DNA of 64,000 bases from Candidatus Melainabacteria bacterium (lineage in GTDB: Bacteria > Cyanobacteriota > Vampirovibrionia > Obscuribacterales > Obscuribacteraceae), in NCBI GenBank assembly GCA_017307165.1, contig JAFKGK010000001.1:124001-188000 (forward strand), in the 5' to 3' direction. How positions within the stretch are numbered: the stretch's first letter is position 1; each line of letters begins with the position of its first letter. The translations under genes and the position numbers were made by a program. The notes under the pieces were generated by a model. That model searched no databases. It was not told the origin of the DNA and saw nothing but the letters and a program-made list of their open reading frames with translations. Of this stretch, positions 9,603 to 17,888 are shown piece after piece.

Positions 9603-10286
9603 ATGAAAGCTCGTATACAAGAGATGTTGCAGACATTCCAAAACCATGGCGATGCGCAAAACTCTCGCAATCGAGTGTCATCCGGACAAAATCTCCAACT
9701 CGAAAAAATGCTGCGCGAAAAAGATCGCGAGATCGATCGTCTCCGTCATCAACTCGCCAATGCCGAGGCAAGGCTGCAAGAGATGATGGGACAGGATGTT
9801 TTGACTTCCCTGCCCAATCGGCATGTATTTAAAGAGCATCTGACTCATTCACTCAAGCGCGCACTCAGACTGGGTTATTCGCTCTCGCTCATGTTGATCG
9901 ATATCGATCATTTGCGCGAGATCAATCTCAAGCACGGGCATGAGATTGGAGATCAAGTCCTCATCGAGGTCTCGCGCATCCTCAAGTCCAGTGTTCGTGA
10001 GATAGACATGCCTGCTCGCTGGGGCGGCGAAGAACTCGTCACCGTTTTGCACGAGACCGATGCTGATGGTGCATCGGTAGTCGCCGAGAGGGTACGCCGT
10101 CGCATTGCCATGCTCGAAGTAAAAGATCCCAAGACACAAAAACCCATCAAGATCACTGCTACACTAGCTGTTGCTAGCTATCCGCAGCATTCTAACGACC
10201 CGCAAGGTCTGCTCGAGGCAGCCACCGAGGCATTAATGGCCGGCAAAGAAGATGGCTGCAATAAGGTCTTGATTGCCAACCGCTGA
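9603..10286 (+). CDS. GGDEF-domain protein (probable diguanylate cyclase)
   Basis: Diguanylate cyclases make the second messenger c-di-GMP. The 227-residue soluble protein has an N-terminal coiled coil (about 29-62) and a GGDEF domain (about 63-225). The active-site motif is GGEEL (141-145), a tolerated variant in which Glu replaces Asp. The metal/substrate motif reads DIDHLREIN (100-108), with Leu for the usual Phe. The inhibitory I-site RxxD is present as REID (132-135), exactly five residues before GGEEL. It is probably active, with product feedback, but the Leu and GGEEL variants leave doubt. A response regulator gene begins 12 bases downstream. Confidence 0.88.
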   Translation: MKARIQEMLQTFQNHGDAQNSRNRVSSGQNLQLEKMLREKDREIDRLRHQLANAEARLQEMMGQDVLTSLPNRHVFKEHLTHSLKRALRLGYSLSLMLIDIDHLREINLKHGHEIGDQVLIEVSRILKSSVREIDMPARWGGEELVTVLHETDADGASVVAERVRRRIAMLEVKDPKTQKPIKITATLAVASYPQHSNDPQGLLEAATEALMAGKEDGCNKVLIANR

Positions 10287-10298
10287 AAGTAAAAACAC

Positions 10299-10889
10299 AT
10301 GATCCGCTTGATGGTCGTCGACGATCACTTGTCGACTCTAAATCAAACAATTGATTTATTAAACCAGGGCGAGCCATTTAAGGTGGTCGCCAAGGCAGAG
10401 ACCTCTCACGAAGCCTGGCAGACAGCCTCTCAGATATTGCCGGATATCATCCTGCTCGACTTGCATTTGCCAGGGCTATACGATACTGCCGGTCTGCTCA
10501 AGAGATTTAGCAACCTCAAGCGCACCAAGGTGGTCATCCATGCCAGCCACGGCAAGGCTGCTGAAGTGCAAGATCTGCTTGAGGCAGGTGCCTCTGGATA
10601 TGTATTAAAAGAAGACTCGCCGGCCCTGCTCAAGATGGCACTGCTGATGGTGTCAAAGGGATCGCGCGCCGTGATCTCTCCGTCTCTGCCACGATACATT
10701 ACGAGATTGACTCTACAAGAGAGGACCCTGCTCAGGTATCTTGTATTGAAAGGGCGTCTGGCCAAGGCTGCCGAGCGCCTGGGTATATCCGACCAAGAGG
10801 TGCAGGATCTGGTGCAGCACCTGGCCGAAAAGCTGGAGCTGGAGTCATCCGATAAGCTCTTGCGCTGGGCTAAAAAACACGGCTTTTGA
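10299..10889 (+). CDS. response regulator, NarL-like with weak HTH
   Basis: The 196-residue protein has a receiver domain (about 1-120) with the acidic pair Asp8/Asp9, phospho-acceptor Asp54 in LLDLHLPG and the conserved Lys104 in YVLKEDSP. Ser83 sits where Thr/Ser is usual. The C-terminal part (about 135-190) has a helix-turn-helix-like stretch ERLGISDQEVQDLVQHLAEKL that resembles a LuxR/NarL output domain but lacks several consensus residues. It may bind DNA or act through protein contact. It follows the GGDEF gene by 12 bases, so the two likely work in one signalling step; no histidine kinase is adjacent. Confidence 0.85.
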   Translation: MIRLMVVDDHLSTLNQTIDLLNQGEPFKVVAKAETSHEAWQTASQILPDIILLDLHLPGLYDTAGLLKRFSNLKRTKVVIHASHGKAAEVQDLLEAGASGYVLKEDSPALLKMALLMVSKGSRAVISPSLPRYITRLTLQERTLLRYLVLKGRLAKAAERLGISDQEVQDLVQHLAEKLELESSDKLLRWAKKHGF

Positions 10890-10894
10890 TTGTT

Positions 10895-11533
10895 TTAGCG
10901 CCCGTTGATCTCCGGATTGATAGCGATCATGCCTAAGAGACTTGCTCCGGCTATGATGATCAGGATCTCGAGCGGGCTAAAGGCTTGCCTGGCGAGATAC
11001 TCCTCGTTTTCGTAGTTTTTCCAGTGCTTATTGAGCCAGCTCTGCACCACTGCTAGTGGCAGGCTCGCCAGGGTGAAAAGCAAAAACCAATTACCCGGTA
11101 GTTTGTTTAGCAAAACCAGAGCACCAAAGGTGCATGCTACGAGGAAGGCCGCAAAGGTAGGATTGTTGCGGACCCAATTGTAATAAGCGTCTTGGCTATC
11201 AGGAATGAGAGTCGCGTATTTTGCGGCATAACGCATCAAGACAAAGAGATTGATCACAGGCAGACACATGAGAAAGGTCGAGATGATCAGGTGCAAGTCC
11301 GTCATCTCGGTGAATGCCTTGCGTGTGCCGGCACGCTCCAGTCGAGCAAGCGCATTTTTTTCGGCCAGATCTAAAGTCCTTTCATCCTTCAAGCGGCTGG
11401 CTTCTTTTTCGAGGCGTGAGCCGGCGGTATAAAACCAGATCGGTACATACGTACAGAGAGAAAAAATTGAAAGCACCACCACGTGCCAGGCTGGTTGTTG
11501 TTTGGAGTCAATGATGGGTTCGGTTTCTGACAT
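10895..11533 (-). CDS. multi-pass membrane protein, unknown function
   Basis: The 212-residue product has about four to five hydrophobic segments (near residues 18-35, 85-105, 130-165 and 190-205), with a charged, Lys/Arg/Glu-rich cytosolic-looking stretch between the first and second. The pattern WHVVVLSIFSLCTYVPIWFY near the start recalls DUF4234-like small membrane proteins, but I do not claim membership. The ATG chosen here gives MSETEP; a GTG 20 codons upstream is possible but would add a basic, Pro-rich leader without a better ribosome site. It converges on the response regulator with a 5-base gap. Confidence 0.7.
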   Translation of the reverse strand: MSETEPIIDSKQQPAWHVVVLSIFSLCTYVPIWFYTAGSRLEKEASRLKDERTLDLAEKNALARLERAGTRKAFTEMTDLHLIISTFLMCLPVINLFVLMRYAAKYATLIPDSQDAYYNWVRNNPTFAAFLVACTFGALVLLNKLPGNWFLLFTLASLPLAVVQSWLNKHWKNYENEEYLARQAFSPLEILIIIAGASLLGMIAINPEINGR

Positions 11534-11664
11534 GTCGATATCTGGTTTATATAGCGGTTTCCAAGCGCGCGGCCGCGCCTTAAATCTTTGCACAGATGAC
11601 CAAAAAGAACGTGAGATCTTCGATAATCTTTGAGTAGTATTTTTTTGTGACCGGGGGATTCGCC

Positions 11665-12015
11665 GTGGTTAATTCAATTGTTCTTGTAGGCCGCGCTGGC
11701 CGCGATCCTGAGATGCGTTATTTTGAGTCAGGACGTGTCAAGACCACGTTTTCGGTGGCAGTCAACCGCCCCACCAAAGAAAAAGAAACCGATTGGTTTG
11801 ACATAGAGATCTGGGGACGCCAGGCCGAAATCGCTGGCGAATACGTCCGCAAAGGCAGTCTGATCGGTATCGAAGGTCGTCTCGATTTTAACAAGTGGAC
11901 CGATGATGCAGGCAACAAAAACATCAAACCCGTAGTGCATGGTGTCAATTTGCGCCTACTCGGTAGCAAGCGAGACAATCAGGGCGGCGGAGACTTTGGC
12001 GGCGACTTTAACTAA
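11665..12015 (+). CDS. ssb: single-stranded DNA-binding protein
   Basis: SSB coats single-stranded DNA during replication and repair. The 116-residue product starts VNSIVLVGRAGRDPEMRY and carries the OB-fold motifs TTFSVAVNRP, TDWFDIEIWG and KGSLIGIEGRLDF. GTG at this position is preferred to the GTG six codons upstream because GGGGGA lies 6 bases before it and the protein then begins as the family does. The C-terminus is short and ends GGDFGGDFN, without the classical acidic DDxIPF tip that recruits partners, so it may be a minor or partner-poor SSB. A symporter gene starts 20 bases later. Confidence 0.93.
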   Translation: MVNSIVLVGRAGRDPEMRYFESGRVKTTFSVAVNRPTKEKETDWFDIEIWGRQAEIAGEYVRKGSLIGIEGRLDFNKWTDDAGNKNIKPVVHGVNLRLLGSKRDNQGGGDFGGDFN

Positions 12016-12035
12016 AGGCAGGTCATAGCACAGGG

Positions 12036-13721
12036 ATGGATACAGCACCGTCCACATCGGCAGCCGCGATCGATTACGCGGTAATAGCCGTCTACTTTAT
12101 CTTTGTTCTTGGCATCGGCTTCAAGCTCAAAAAAAATATGAAAACCAGCGACGACTTTTTGCTCGCCGGTCATCGTATTCCGGCCTGGGTGACAGGTCTG
12201 GCCTTTCTTTCTGCCAATCTCGGCGCCATCGAAGTCATGGGCATGGCAGCCAACGCCGCTCAATACGGCATCATGACAGCCCACTTTTATTGGCTGGGAG
12301 CGATCCCGGCCATGGTCTTCCTCGCTGTTTTTATGATGCCTTTCTATTACAAGAGCAAGATCAGGTCCGTTCCTGAATATCTGCGTAGACGGTTTAACGA
12401 GCCTACACGGGCACTCAACGCCATTTCCTTTGCCGTCATGACCGTCTTGATGTCCGGCATCAACCTGTATGCGATGGCCATTGTCTTTCAGTTCATTCTT
12501 GGGTGGCCCATCGATCTTTCCATCTGGCTGGCTGCCCTGGTAGTGCTTGCCTATACCATCACTGGTGGCCTCACATCCTCGATCTACAATGAGGTTCTGC
12601 AGTTTTTCCTCATCATCTTTGGTCTCTTGCCTATCAGCATCATGGGCCTGGCAAAATTTGATGGCTGGGACAAGATGAAGGCCGCTCTGCCCAATCCGGC
12701 CTTTGCCCATCTCTGGCAAAACACCATATCTGGTGCCAATCCCATGGGCTGCGATCTCATCGCCCTTTTTGCTGGTCTTGGTTTTGTCTTGTCTTTTGGT
12801 TACTGGTGCACCGATTTTCTTGTCGTGCAAAGAGCCCTGGCGGCCAAGGATCTGCACGCTGCGCGCATGACTCCTATCATCGCTGCCTTTCCCAAAATAC
12901 TCTTTCCCATCCTCACCGTCCTACCGGGCCTGGTCGCGGTGATCGTCATTCCCCAATTGGGGAGCAACAACCAGGGACTTTCCTTTAACATGGCGATCCC
13001 TTTGCTCATGGGCGCCATGTATCCGCATGGACTCTTTGGCCTGGGTCTGACGGCACTATTGGCCAGCTTTATGTCGGGCATGGCTGGTAATGTCACCGCA
13101 TTTAATACCGTTTGGACCTTTGATATCTACCAGAGCTATATCGCTAAAAACAAGAGCGACGCTCACTATCTTTGGATGGGGCGTCTGGCCACCGGTGTAG
13201 GTATTTTGATCAGCGTCATGGCTGCTTATCTGGTCTCTAGCTTTCCCTCGATCATGGACTACATGCAGCTTATCTTTTCTTTCTTCAATGCACCCTTGTT
13301 TGCGACTTTTTTGCTTGGTATGTTTTTTGCTCGCACGACTGCTTGGGGAGCCTTTTGGGGCCTCACTCTCGGCATCGTCGGTGCGATCGTGCACTATGTC
13401 ATGACGGTCAACGGACAGGTCCATTATGCCTCGGTCATGGCCGGCAATTTTCACCGCTCAGTCGTTGCATGGACGATTTGCTTCGTTGCTACTGTCGCCA
13501 TTTCTTTCATCACCAAACCAAAGCCCAAGCATGAGCTGACTGGCCTTGTCTGGGGCATGGAGATAGAGGAGAAAGGGGAGGCAAATAATCAAGACCATAA
13601 TCCTTGTCCTGCAGTGGACTCATATCTGATCGAGCGGCCTCTCAAGTTTTATCAAAAGCCTGGATTCGTGGGCATCGTCTTAATAGTAGTGACGACTTAT
13701 CTCAACTTACTCTTTCGCTAG
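12036..13721 (+). CDS. sodium:solute symporter (SSS family)
   Basis: A secondary transporter that uses a sodium gradient to import an organic solute. The 561-residue length and roughly 13-14 hydrophobic helices fit the SSS/SLC5 family. Typical segments include DDFLLAGHRIPAWVTGLAFL, the SVPEYLRRRF loop and the helix TITGGLTSSIYNEVLQFF, in which family members place sodium and substrate contacts. The later FMSGMAGNVTAFNTV helix also matches the SSS fold. Sugar-type transporters are the closest by eye, but substrate cannot be assigned. A second small membrane protein starts 18 bases downstream, as often happens with SSS transporters. Confidence 0.92.
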   Translation: MDTAPSTSAAAIDYAVIAVYFIFVLGIGFKLKKNMKTSDDFLLAGHRIPAWVTGLAFLSANLGAIEVMGMAANAAQYGIMTAHFYWLGAIPAMVFLAVFMMPFYYKSKIRSVPEYLRRRFNEPTRALNAISFAVMTVLMSGINLYAMAIVFQFILGWPIDLSIWLAALVVLAYTITGGLTSSIYNEVLQFFLIIFGLLPISIMGLAKFDGWDKMKAALPNPAFAHLWQNTISGANPMGCDLIALFAGLGFVLSFGYWCTDFLVVQRALAAKDLHAARMTPIIAAFPKILFPILTVLPGLVAVIVIPQLGSNNQGLSFNMAIPLLMGAMYPHGLFGLGLTALLASFMSGMAGNVTAFNTVWTFDIYQSYIAKNKSDAHYLWMGRLATGVGILISVMAAYLVSSFPSIMDYMQLIFSFFNAPLFATFLLGMFFARTTAWGAFWGLTLGIVGAIVHYVMTVNGQVHYASVMAGNFHRSVVAWTICFVATVAISFITKPKPKHELTGLVWGMEIEEKGEANNQDHNPCPAVDSYLIERPLKFYQKPGFVGIVLIVVTTYLNLLFR

Positions 13722-13739
13722 AGGGGGCTTTGCACGTAG

Positions 13740-13988
13740 ATGCTGGATATCCGCAAACCAATAGCCTGGCTGCATATTGTCCTCGGCATCATGCTGGCGG
13801 CTTATGGCTATACCGGCGGTGCGGCCGACCTGCGGCCGGTCGGCATCATGCCCGTCAATGTCAATGTGGTGTGGGGCATAGTGATGCTTTTGTTTGGCGT
13901 CATCATGCTGAGCATAGTGACACTGGCCGAGGTGCAGGCCAAGATAGACAGCGAAAAGTCGCTGACTGAGACTAGCGGAGAGTCATAG
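13740..13988 (+). CDS. small two-helix membrane protein next to symporter
   Basis: The 82-residue product has two hydrophobic helices (about 8-25 and 42-62) and a charged C-terminal tail. It starts 18 bases after the symporter stop, on the same strand, so it is probably co-transcribed and may be an accessory subunit, as small membrane partners are for some SSS transporters. That role is inferred from position only. It ends 3 bases from a convergent gene. Confidence 0.7.
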   Translation: MLDIRKPIAWLHIVLGIMLAAYGYTGGAADLRPVGIMPVNVNVVWGIVMLLFGVIMLSIVTLAEVQAKIDSEKSLTETSGES

Positions 13989-13991
13989 TAA

Positions 13992-14738
13992 TCAGCGCTG
14001 ATTGAGGCAGGCTATCTGCAATTGGTTTTGGTTGAGGTCGTATTGCATGACCATAAACCATGGTGCAAAGCCGTTGGACGGAGTTGGCAAAGGCAAAGAA
14101 GCATTGATGGCATTTTGCACTGCTTGCAGGACCATGCCGGACTCAGCATCATCAGGCAAGGCATTGCTCTTGAGGTTGCCGATGGCAGACTCTGCTCTCA
14201 GATTGGCAATCTTGCCATTTTTGTTGAGAGTGAAAGAGAAAAGGTAATTGTATTTTTTGTTGGAGGTCTCGACCAGAGTGGCGCTGGTTGGGACCTGCAT
14301 TTTTGAAGAGATCTTTTCGGTGAGGTCTTTGAGATAGCCCTGCATAGGGGTCATCTCGGCCACCTGGCCAGACATGTGCCTGGTCGATCCCTTGGGCATA
14401 TTGCCGGCAGGTGCTATCCAGATATTGGGGGCGCCTTCGATATTGGTGGTAAAGTCTTGCAGCGATTTTTGACGAAGCTCGTCCGGGCTCTGGCCTGGAG
14501 CTGGGGGAGGAGGCAGGACCACCTTGGCAGGAGACTCTTTTTTGATTGGTCGAGGAGTCTTGGGATCGGTCCAGATGGTTTGCGGGCTGTTGTCAGGCTG
14601 GATCTCATTATCTTGTACTTGAGGTGCAGCCGCCTGAGCGGGAGTCGGTACGATTGCCGTCTGAGTGGCACTTGCAGAGACAGGCGCAAAAGTCGGAAGT
14701 AAGGAAGCAGTCACAGCGACCAGAGCCTTAAATTTCAT
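13992..14738 (-). CDS. secreted proline-rich protein with TonB/TolA-like C-terminal domain
   Basis: The 248-residue product has a signal peptide (about 1-24), a Pro/Gln-rich spacer (about 30-90), then a C-terminal domain (about 130-248). This domain carries YLKDLTEKISSKMQVP followed by a beta pair ending in FSFTLNKNGKIANLRA, then a helix AVQNAINASLPLPTPS and a final strand. That order of helix, beta hairpin with NKNGxI, helix, strand is the TonB-C/TolA-III pattern. No membrane anchor other than the signal is seen, so it may be a free periplasmic protein. Partners are unknown. Confidence 0.65.
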   Translation of the reverse strand: MKFKALVAVTASLLPTFAPVSASATQTAIVPTPAQAAAPQVQDNEIQPDNSPQTIWTDPKTPRPIKKESPAKVVLPPPPAPGQSPDELRQKSLQDFTTNIEGAPNIWIAPAGNMPKGSTRHMSGQVAEMTPMQGYLKDLTEKISSKMQVPTSATLVETSNKKYNYLFSFTLNKNGKIANLRAESAIGNLKSNALPDDAESGMVLQAVQNAINASLPLPTPSNGFAPWFMVMQYDLNQNQLQIACLNQR

Positions 14739-14808
14739 TAGACGGTCCTTTATATAAGGGAGCTCGAATTTGCCACAAAAAATCTTGCTGTATAAGCTTG
14801 CTATAAAA

Positions 14809-14835
14809 ATAATAGACTGGCGAGTACCCGGTCAA
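14809..14835 (-). promoter_or_regulatory. possible promoter for the TonB-C-like gene
   Basis: On the minus strand TTGACC is followed after 15 bases by TATTAT, about 70 bases before the ATG. The spacer is short for a sigma-70 promoter, so this is tentative. The -35 lies over the stop of yqeK. Confidence 0.3.
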
Positions 14836-15452
14836 GTAATTGCCGCTTTTACTATACCCAGGAAATAGTTGCGTACGTCGACGGTTTTTGGGTGAATGCT
14901 CCGGCGTGTAGCAATAACGTGCTCCAAACTTGAATCGAGGGCTTTTAGCATGCCATTGGGCAGGTCCGTTGTCTCCCCATCCGGACAGAGCGCTGCCCAG
15001 ATCGGCTTGGTATAGTCAACAGGTCTTGTCTCGTCCAGGCAGTCAGCTAAAAATACGATCTGACTGATCAAGGTCATGGGGACATTGCCGAGCGTATGTT
15101 CCGCTATGGCCGAAACAATCTCTTGATCTGTCACTCCCAGATCTTTCTGGATCACATGAGCTGCGACCGGACCATGCAGGAGATGGCCGTTTTCCAATTC
15201 GATCGGGCTTAGTGCCATACCAGACTCTAAAGCCATGGCGATCAGGTCTTTTTCTTTGTATTCTTTGCAGCTATCATGCAGCATGCATGCTAAAAGTACT
15301 CGCTGGCGATCCTCTGCGCTCAAGGCGAGTCGCTTGGACAATCTATCACCGACATCCACTACTCCTTCGATATGCGCCATGCGCTTTTTTGATACCCTGC
15401 CTCTGGTGTATTGGCGGGCGTCGTCCAGGCTCAGACTAGGGCTAAATGTCAT
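14832..15452 (-). CDS. yqeK: HD-domain Ap4A hydrolase (YqeK)
   Basis: YqeK is a symmetrical diadenosine tetraphosphatase that removes alarmone-like Ap4A. The 206-residue product shows HD-superfamily metal ligands: the His in RMAHIEGVVDVG, the LLACMLHDSCKEY motif (HD), then ENGHLLHGPVAAHV and VFLADCLDETR. ATG is chosen because it lies 7 bases after the nadD stop; a TTG 18 codons upstream would overlap nadD and add a non-conserved leader. It is the last gene of alr-nadD-yqeK; nadD-yqeK adjacency is common across bacteria. Confidence 0.9.
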   Translation of the reverse strand: MTFSPSLSLDDARQYTRGRVSKKRMAHIEGVVDVGDRLSKRLALSAEDRQRVLLACMLHDSCKEYKEKDLIAMALESGMALSPIELENGHLLHGPVAAHVIQKDLGVTDQEIVSAIAEHTLGNVPMTLISQIVFLADCLDETRPVDYTKPIWAALCPDGETTDLPNGMLKALDSSLEHVIATRRSIHPKTVDVRNYFLGIVKAAIT

Positions 15453-15459
15453 GCCGTGA

Positions 15460-16149
15460 TTACTCTTTGCGACTGGGTGAAAGGGAGTAGAGCTTTTTTT
15501 GAGCAATATGCTTTGCTACTGCGGGCGGTACCATAAACAAGACTGTCTTGTTTTGGGCGATGCGTTTGCGGATGCTTGATGCCGAGACGGCTATCCCAGG
15601 AAACTCCACTACATCAAAGCTGCCTGGAGGCAGGCCAAAATCGCCGACCGGATCTAGAGTCTTGAGTACTTCAGAGTCTCCCTTAGCATCGGATAGATAA
15701 CGGAGACGAGGTACCACGAGCAATTTGCACAAGTCGAGCAATTCGCGCCAATTGCGCCATTCTTTTATGTATGCCAGGTTGTCGCCGCCGATGATCAGAT
15801 TGACTTCGTAGCCCTGGGCTATGACTTGCTTGACCGTATCTATCGTATACGAAGGCCCGGACCTCTCGAGTTCGAGTCTGGATGCTGCAAAGTTAGGATT
15901 GTCCTGTATTGCCAGCTCGACCAGCTCATGACGGATCTCTGCATCCAATAGATCCGGATCTAGTTTGCGATGAGGCGGGTTGGGGCTAGTGACAAAGATG
16001 ATTTTTTTTAGATCAAATTGATCGCGGGCACATTCGGCGATCAAGAGATGACCGAGGTGGATCGGGTTGAAAGTGCCGCAAAAAAGTCCCACACTCTTTT
16101 GCTTGTCTATACCAGTATTAATGCCGTTTTTATTAGATATGGATTTCAT
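15460..16149 (-). CDS. nadD: nicotinate-nucleotide adenylyltransferase
   Basis: NadD adenylates nicotinate mononucleotide in NAD synthesis. The 229-residue product carries the nucleotidyltransferase motif GTFNPIHLGH (25-34) and the late VSASSIRKRI motif (the ISSTxIR signature). The ATG overlaps the alr stop in ATGA, which fixes the start; a longer frame upstream would only translate alr in another frame. The first 18 residues are extra and polar compared with the family core. It is coupled to alr upstream and yqeK downstream. Confidence 0.95.
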   Translation of the reverse strand: MKSISNKNGINTGIDKQKSVGLFCGTFNPIHLGHLLIAECARDQFDLKKIIFVTSPNPPHRKLDPDLLDAEIRHELVELAIQDNPNFAASRLELERSGPSYTIDTVKQVIAQGYEVNLIIGGDNLAYIKEWRNWRELLDLCKLLVVPRLRYLSDAKGDSEVLKTLDPVGDFGLPPGSFDVVEFPGIAVSASSIRKRIAQNKTVLFMVPPAVAKHIAQKKLYSLSPSRKE

Positions 16150-17327
16150 TTTTTGTTGCGTGTGTAGACCCGCGGCAGGCGTACCCGTAGACGACAAGCC
16201 AGCTCGTAGGTGATAGTCCCCAGAGTCTTTGCCCAGTCTGCCAGATATAGGTCCTGACACTTGTCCGAGTTTAGCCGATTTTGCCCGATGAGTGTGATGA
16301 CGTCACCTTCGCGAGCATTGGGGACATCGGTGATATCAAAGAGCATCTGGTCCATGGATATGCGTCCGACTTGCTTTATAGTACGGCCGTGCAGGCAGCC
16401 CAGCATCTTGTTGCTGAGTTGCCTGTCCACTCCATCGGCATAACCGATCGGTATGGAGGCCAATACGGTATTTCTCTGTGCTTGCCAGGTGTAGCCGTAA
16501 CCAACCGACTGACCGGCAGGTACCTCGCCGATATGTATGATACGGGCCCTCACCGACATGGCCGGGCTGAGATCGGTGGCCACTGTATTTGGTTCGAGTC
16601 CATAGAGATTGATGCCGAGTCTGACCATGTCGTAATGAGCAAAGGCAAATCGTCGTGCTGCCTCGCTCGAAGCCAGGTGAAAATAGCAATCGCCGCAAGC
16701 TTTATGAGATTTTATGAGCGCACGGGCTATCTCAAATATTTCTACCTGCCGCTCCACCTCAGCCCGGTCATCGGCAACGGCTAGATGGCTAAAGGCACTG
16801 ATGAGTCTCAGATGCTTGTGTCCGAGAGGAGTCGCAAACGCGTCCAGGACCTCAGGCAGGCCTTTGAGATCGAGTCCCAATCTGTGCAATCCTGTATCGA
16901 GCTTGAGATGCACTCGCGCTATCTTGCCTAGCTTACGGGCGGTTTCTAATATATCTGCAACTTGCTTAGTCGATGTAACGGTCATGTCCAGTTCGTTTTC
17001 GAGGGCATTGGCCTGGGCCCAGACTGGCGTAGGACTCAAAATCAAGACTGGAGCGGTGATGCCGGCTTTACGTAGTTGGCGGCCCTCGTCGATCGATGCG
17101 ACGCCAAAGCCATCGACTCCAAGAGCGACGAGGATTTCGGCGATCTGAGGGGCACCATGACCGTAGGCGTCGCTTTTGACAACGGCCATCAGTCTGGGTT
17201 TGAGTCCGTCAGGGCCTTGGAGCCAGCTATAAATAGTCTTGAGATTTTGCTCCAGGCAATTGAGGTCGACCTCGACCCAGGCGTCTCTTCTGACTGATGC
17301 AATATTGTTTTGACGAGGGGATAGCAT
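16146..17327 (-). CDS. alr: alanine racemase
   Basis: Makes D-alanine for peptidoglycan from L-alanine with PLP. The 393-residue product has the PLP-binding Lys51 in AVVKSDAYGHG, the barrel motifs FGVASIDEG, LHLKLDTGLHRLG and FSHLAVAD, and the partner-chain catalytic Tyr region SVGYGYTWQA (about 278). The C-terminal beta domain contains RISMDQMLFDIT. The ATG is clear. It begins the alr-nadD-yqeK set, with its stop overlapping the nadD start by four bases. Confidence 0.97.
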   Translation of the reverse strand: MLSPRQNNIASVRRDAWVEVDLNCLEQNLKTIYSWLQGPDGLKPRLMAVVKSDAYGHGAPQIAEILVALGVDGFGVASIDEGRQLRKAGITAPVLILSPTPVWAQANALENELDMTVTSTKQVADILETARKLGKIARVHLKLDTGLHRLGLDLKGLPEVLDAFATPLGHKHLRLISAFSHLAVADDRAEVERQVEIFEIARALIKSHKACGDCYFHLASSEAARRFAFAHYDMVRLGINLYGLEPNTVATDLSPAMSVRARIIHIGEVPAGQSVGYGYTWQAQRNTVLASIPIGYADGVDRQLSNKMLGCLHGRTIKQVGRISMDQMLFDITDVPNAREGDVITLIGQNRLNSDKCQDLYLADWAKTLGTITYELACRLRVRLPRVYTRNKK

Positions 17328-17567
17328 TAGTAAATTATCGACATGATCTAATTTTTGCGCGCATTATGAAACAAGAGTTTATGCTAGCATTTGTCCCAAG
17401 GTCATCACTATTTCTGCATCAACAAAGATATGATGACAAATAAGCCTTTAGGCTTGGTATCCCTTTCAGGAAGCCCGGGGCCAAGTACATCGATTCTTTC
17501 GATCTAAAAGCCCCTCTTGAGTGGTCAGCATTTGGATTTCATCTAAAGTTCCAAGGGGTGGATTGTC

Positions 17568-17852
17568 TTGAATAAAGCAGAATTGGTAGATATCGTCGCT
17601 AAAGAAGCCGGCACGACTAAAAAAGATGCCGAAAATGTCATCAATAAGATGATGGAAACGGTCATCAAACACGTCTCAAAGGACGAAAAAGTTACTCTCG
17701 TAGGTTTTGGCACCTTCGAAGCGCGTTCGCGCAAGGCTCGTACTGGTCGCAATCCCAAGACCAATGAGCCTCTTCATATCCCAGCCAAGAGAGTAGCTGG
17801 TTTCAAAGTAGGCAAAGAATTTGCCGAAGCAGTAAACAGAAAAGGCAAGTAA
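17568..17852 (+). CDS. hup: nucleoid protein HU
   Basis: HU is a small dimeric DNA-bending protein. The 94-residue product has the standard start NKAELVD, the VTLVGFGTFE turn, the RTGRNPKT beta arm (with the DNA-intercalating Pro) and the FKVGKEF finish. The start codon is TTG, with AAGGGG about 11 bases upstream. A second HU with a basic tail is encoded elsewhere in the window and shares the first residues, so this copy is the plain one. It lies alone between a long 240-base gap and an oxidoreductase gene. Confidence 0.96.
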   Translation: MNKAELVDIVAKEAGTTKKDAENVINKMMETVIKHVSKDEKVTLVGFGTFEARSRKARTGRNPKTNEPLHIPAKRVAGFKVGKEFAEAVNRKGK

Positions 17853-17888
17853 ACAGAACAGATATAAAGATCTGGACGGGAGGTTGGA

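Noticed and set aside
12012-12857. 281-codon open frame on the minus strand inside the symporter gene
   Set aside because: The plus strand codes for a clear SSS transporter; the minus frame is polar, His/Asp/Lys-rich and has no start site, typical of the mirror of a hydrophobic membrane protein.
15453-15506. Upstream TTG start for yqeK
   Set aside because: It would overlap nadD and add a non-conserved leader, whereas the ATG 7 bases after nadD gives the usual length.
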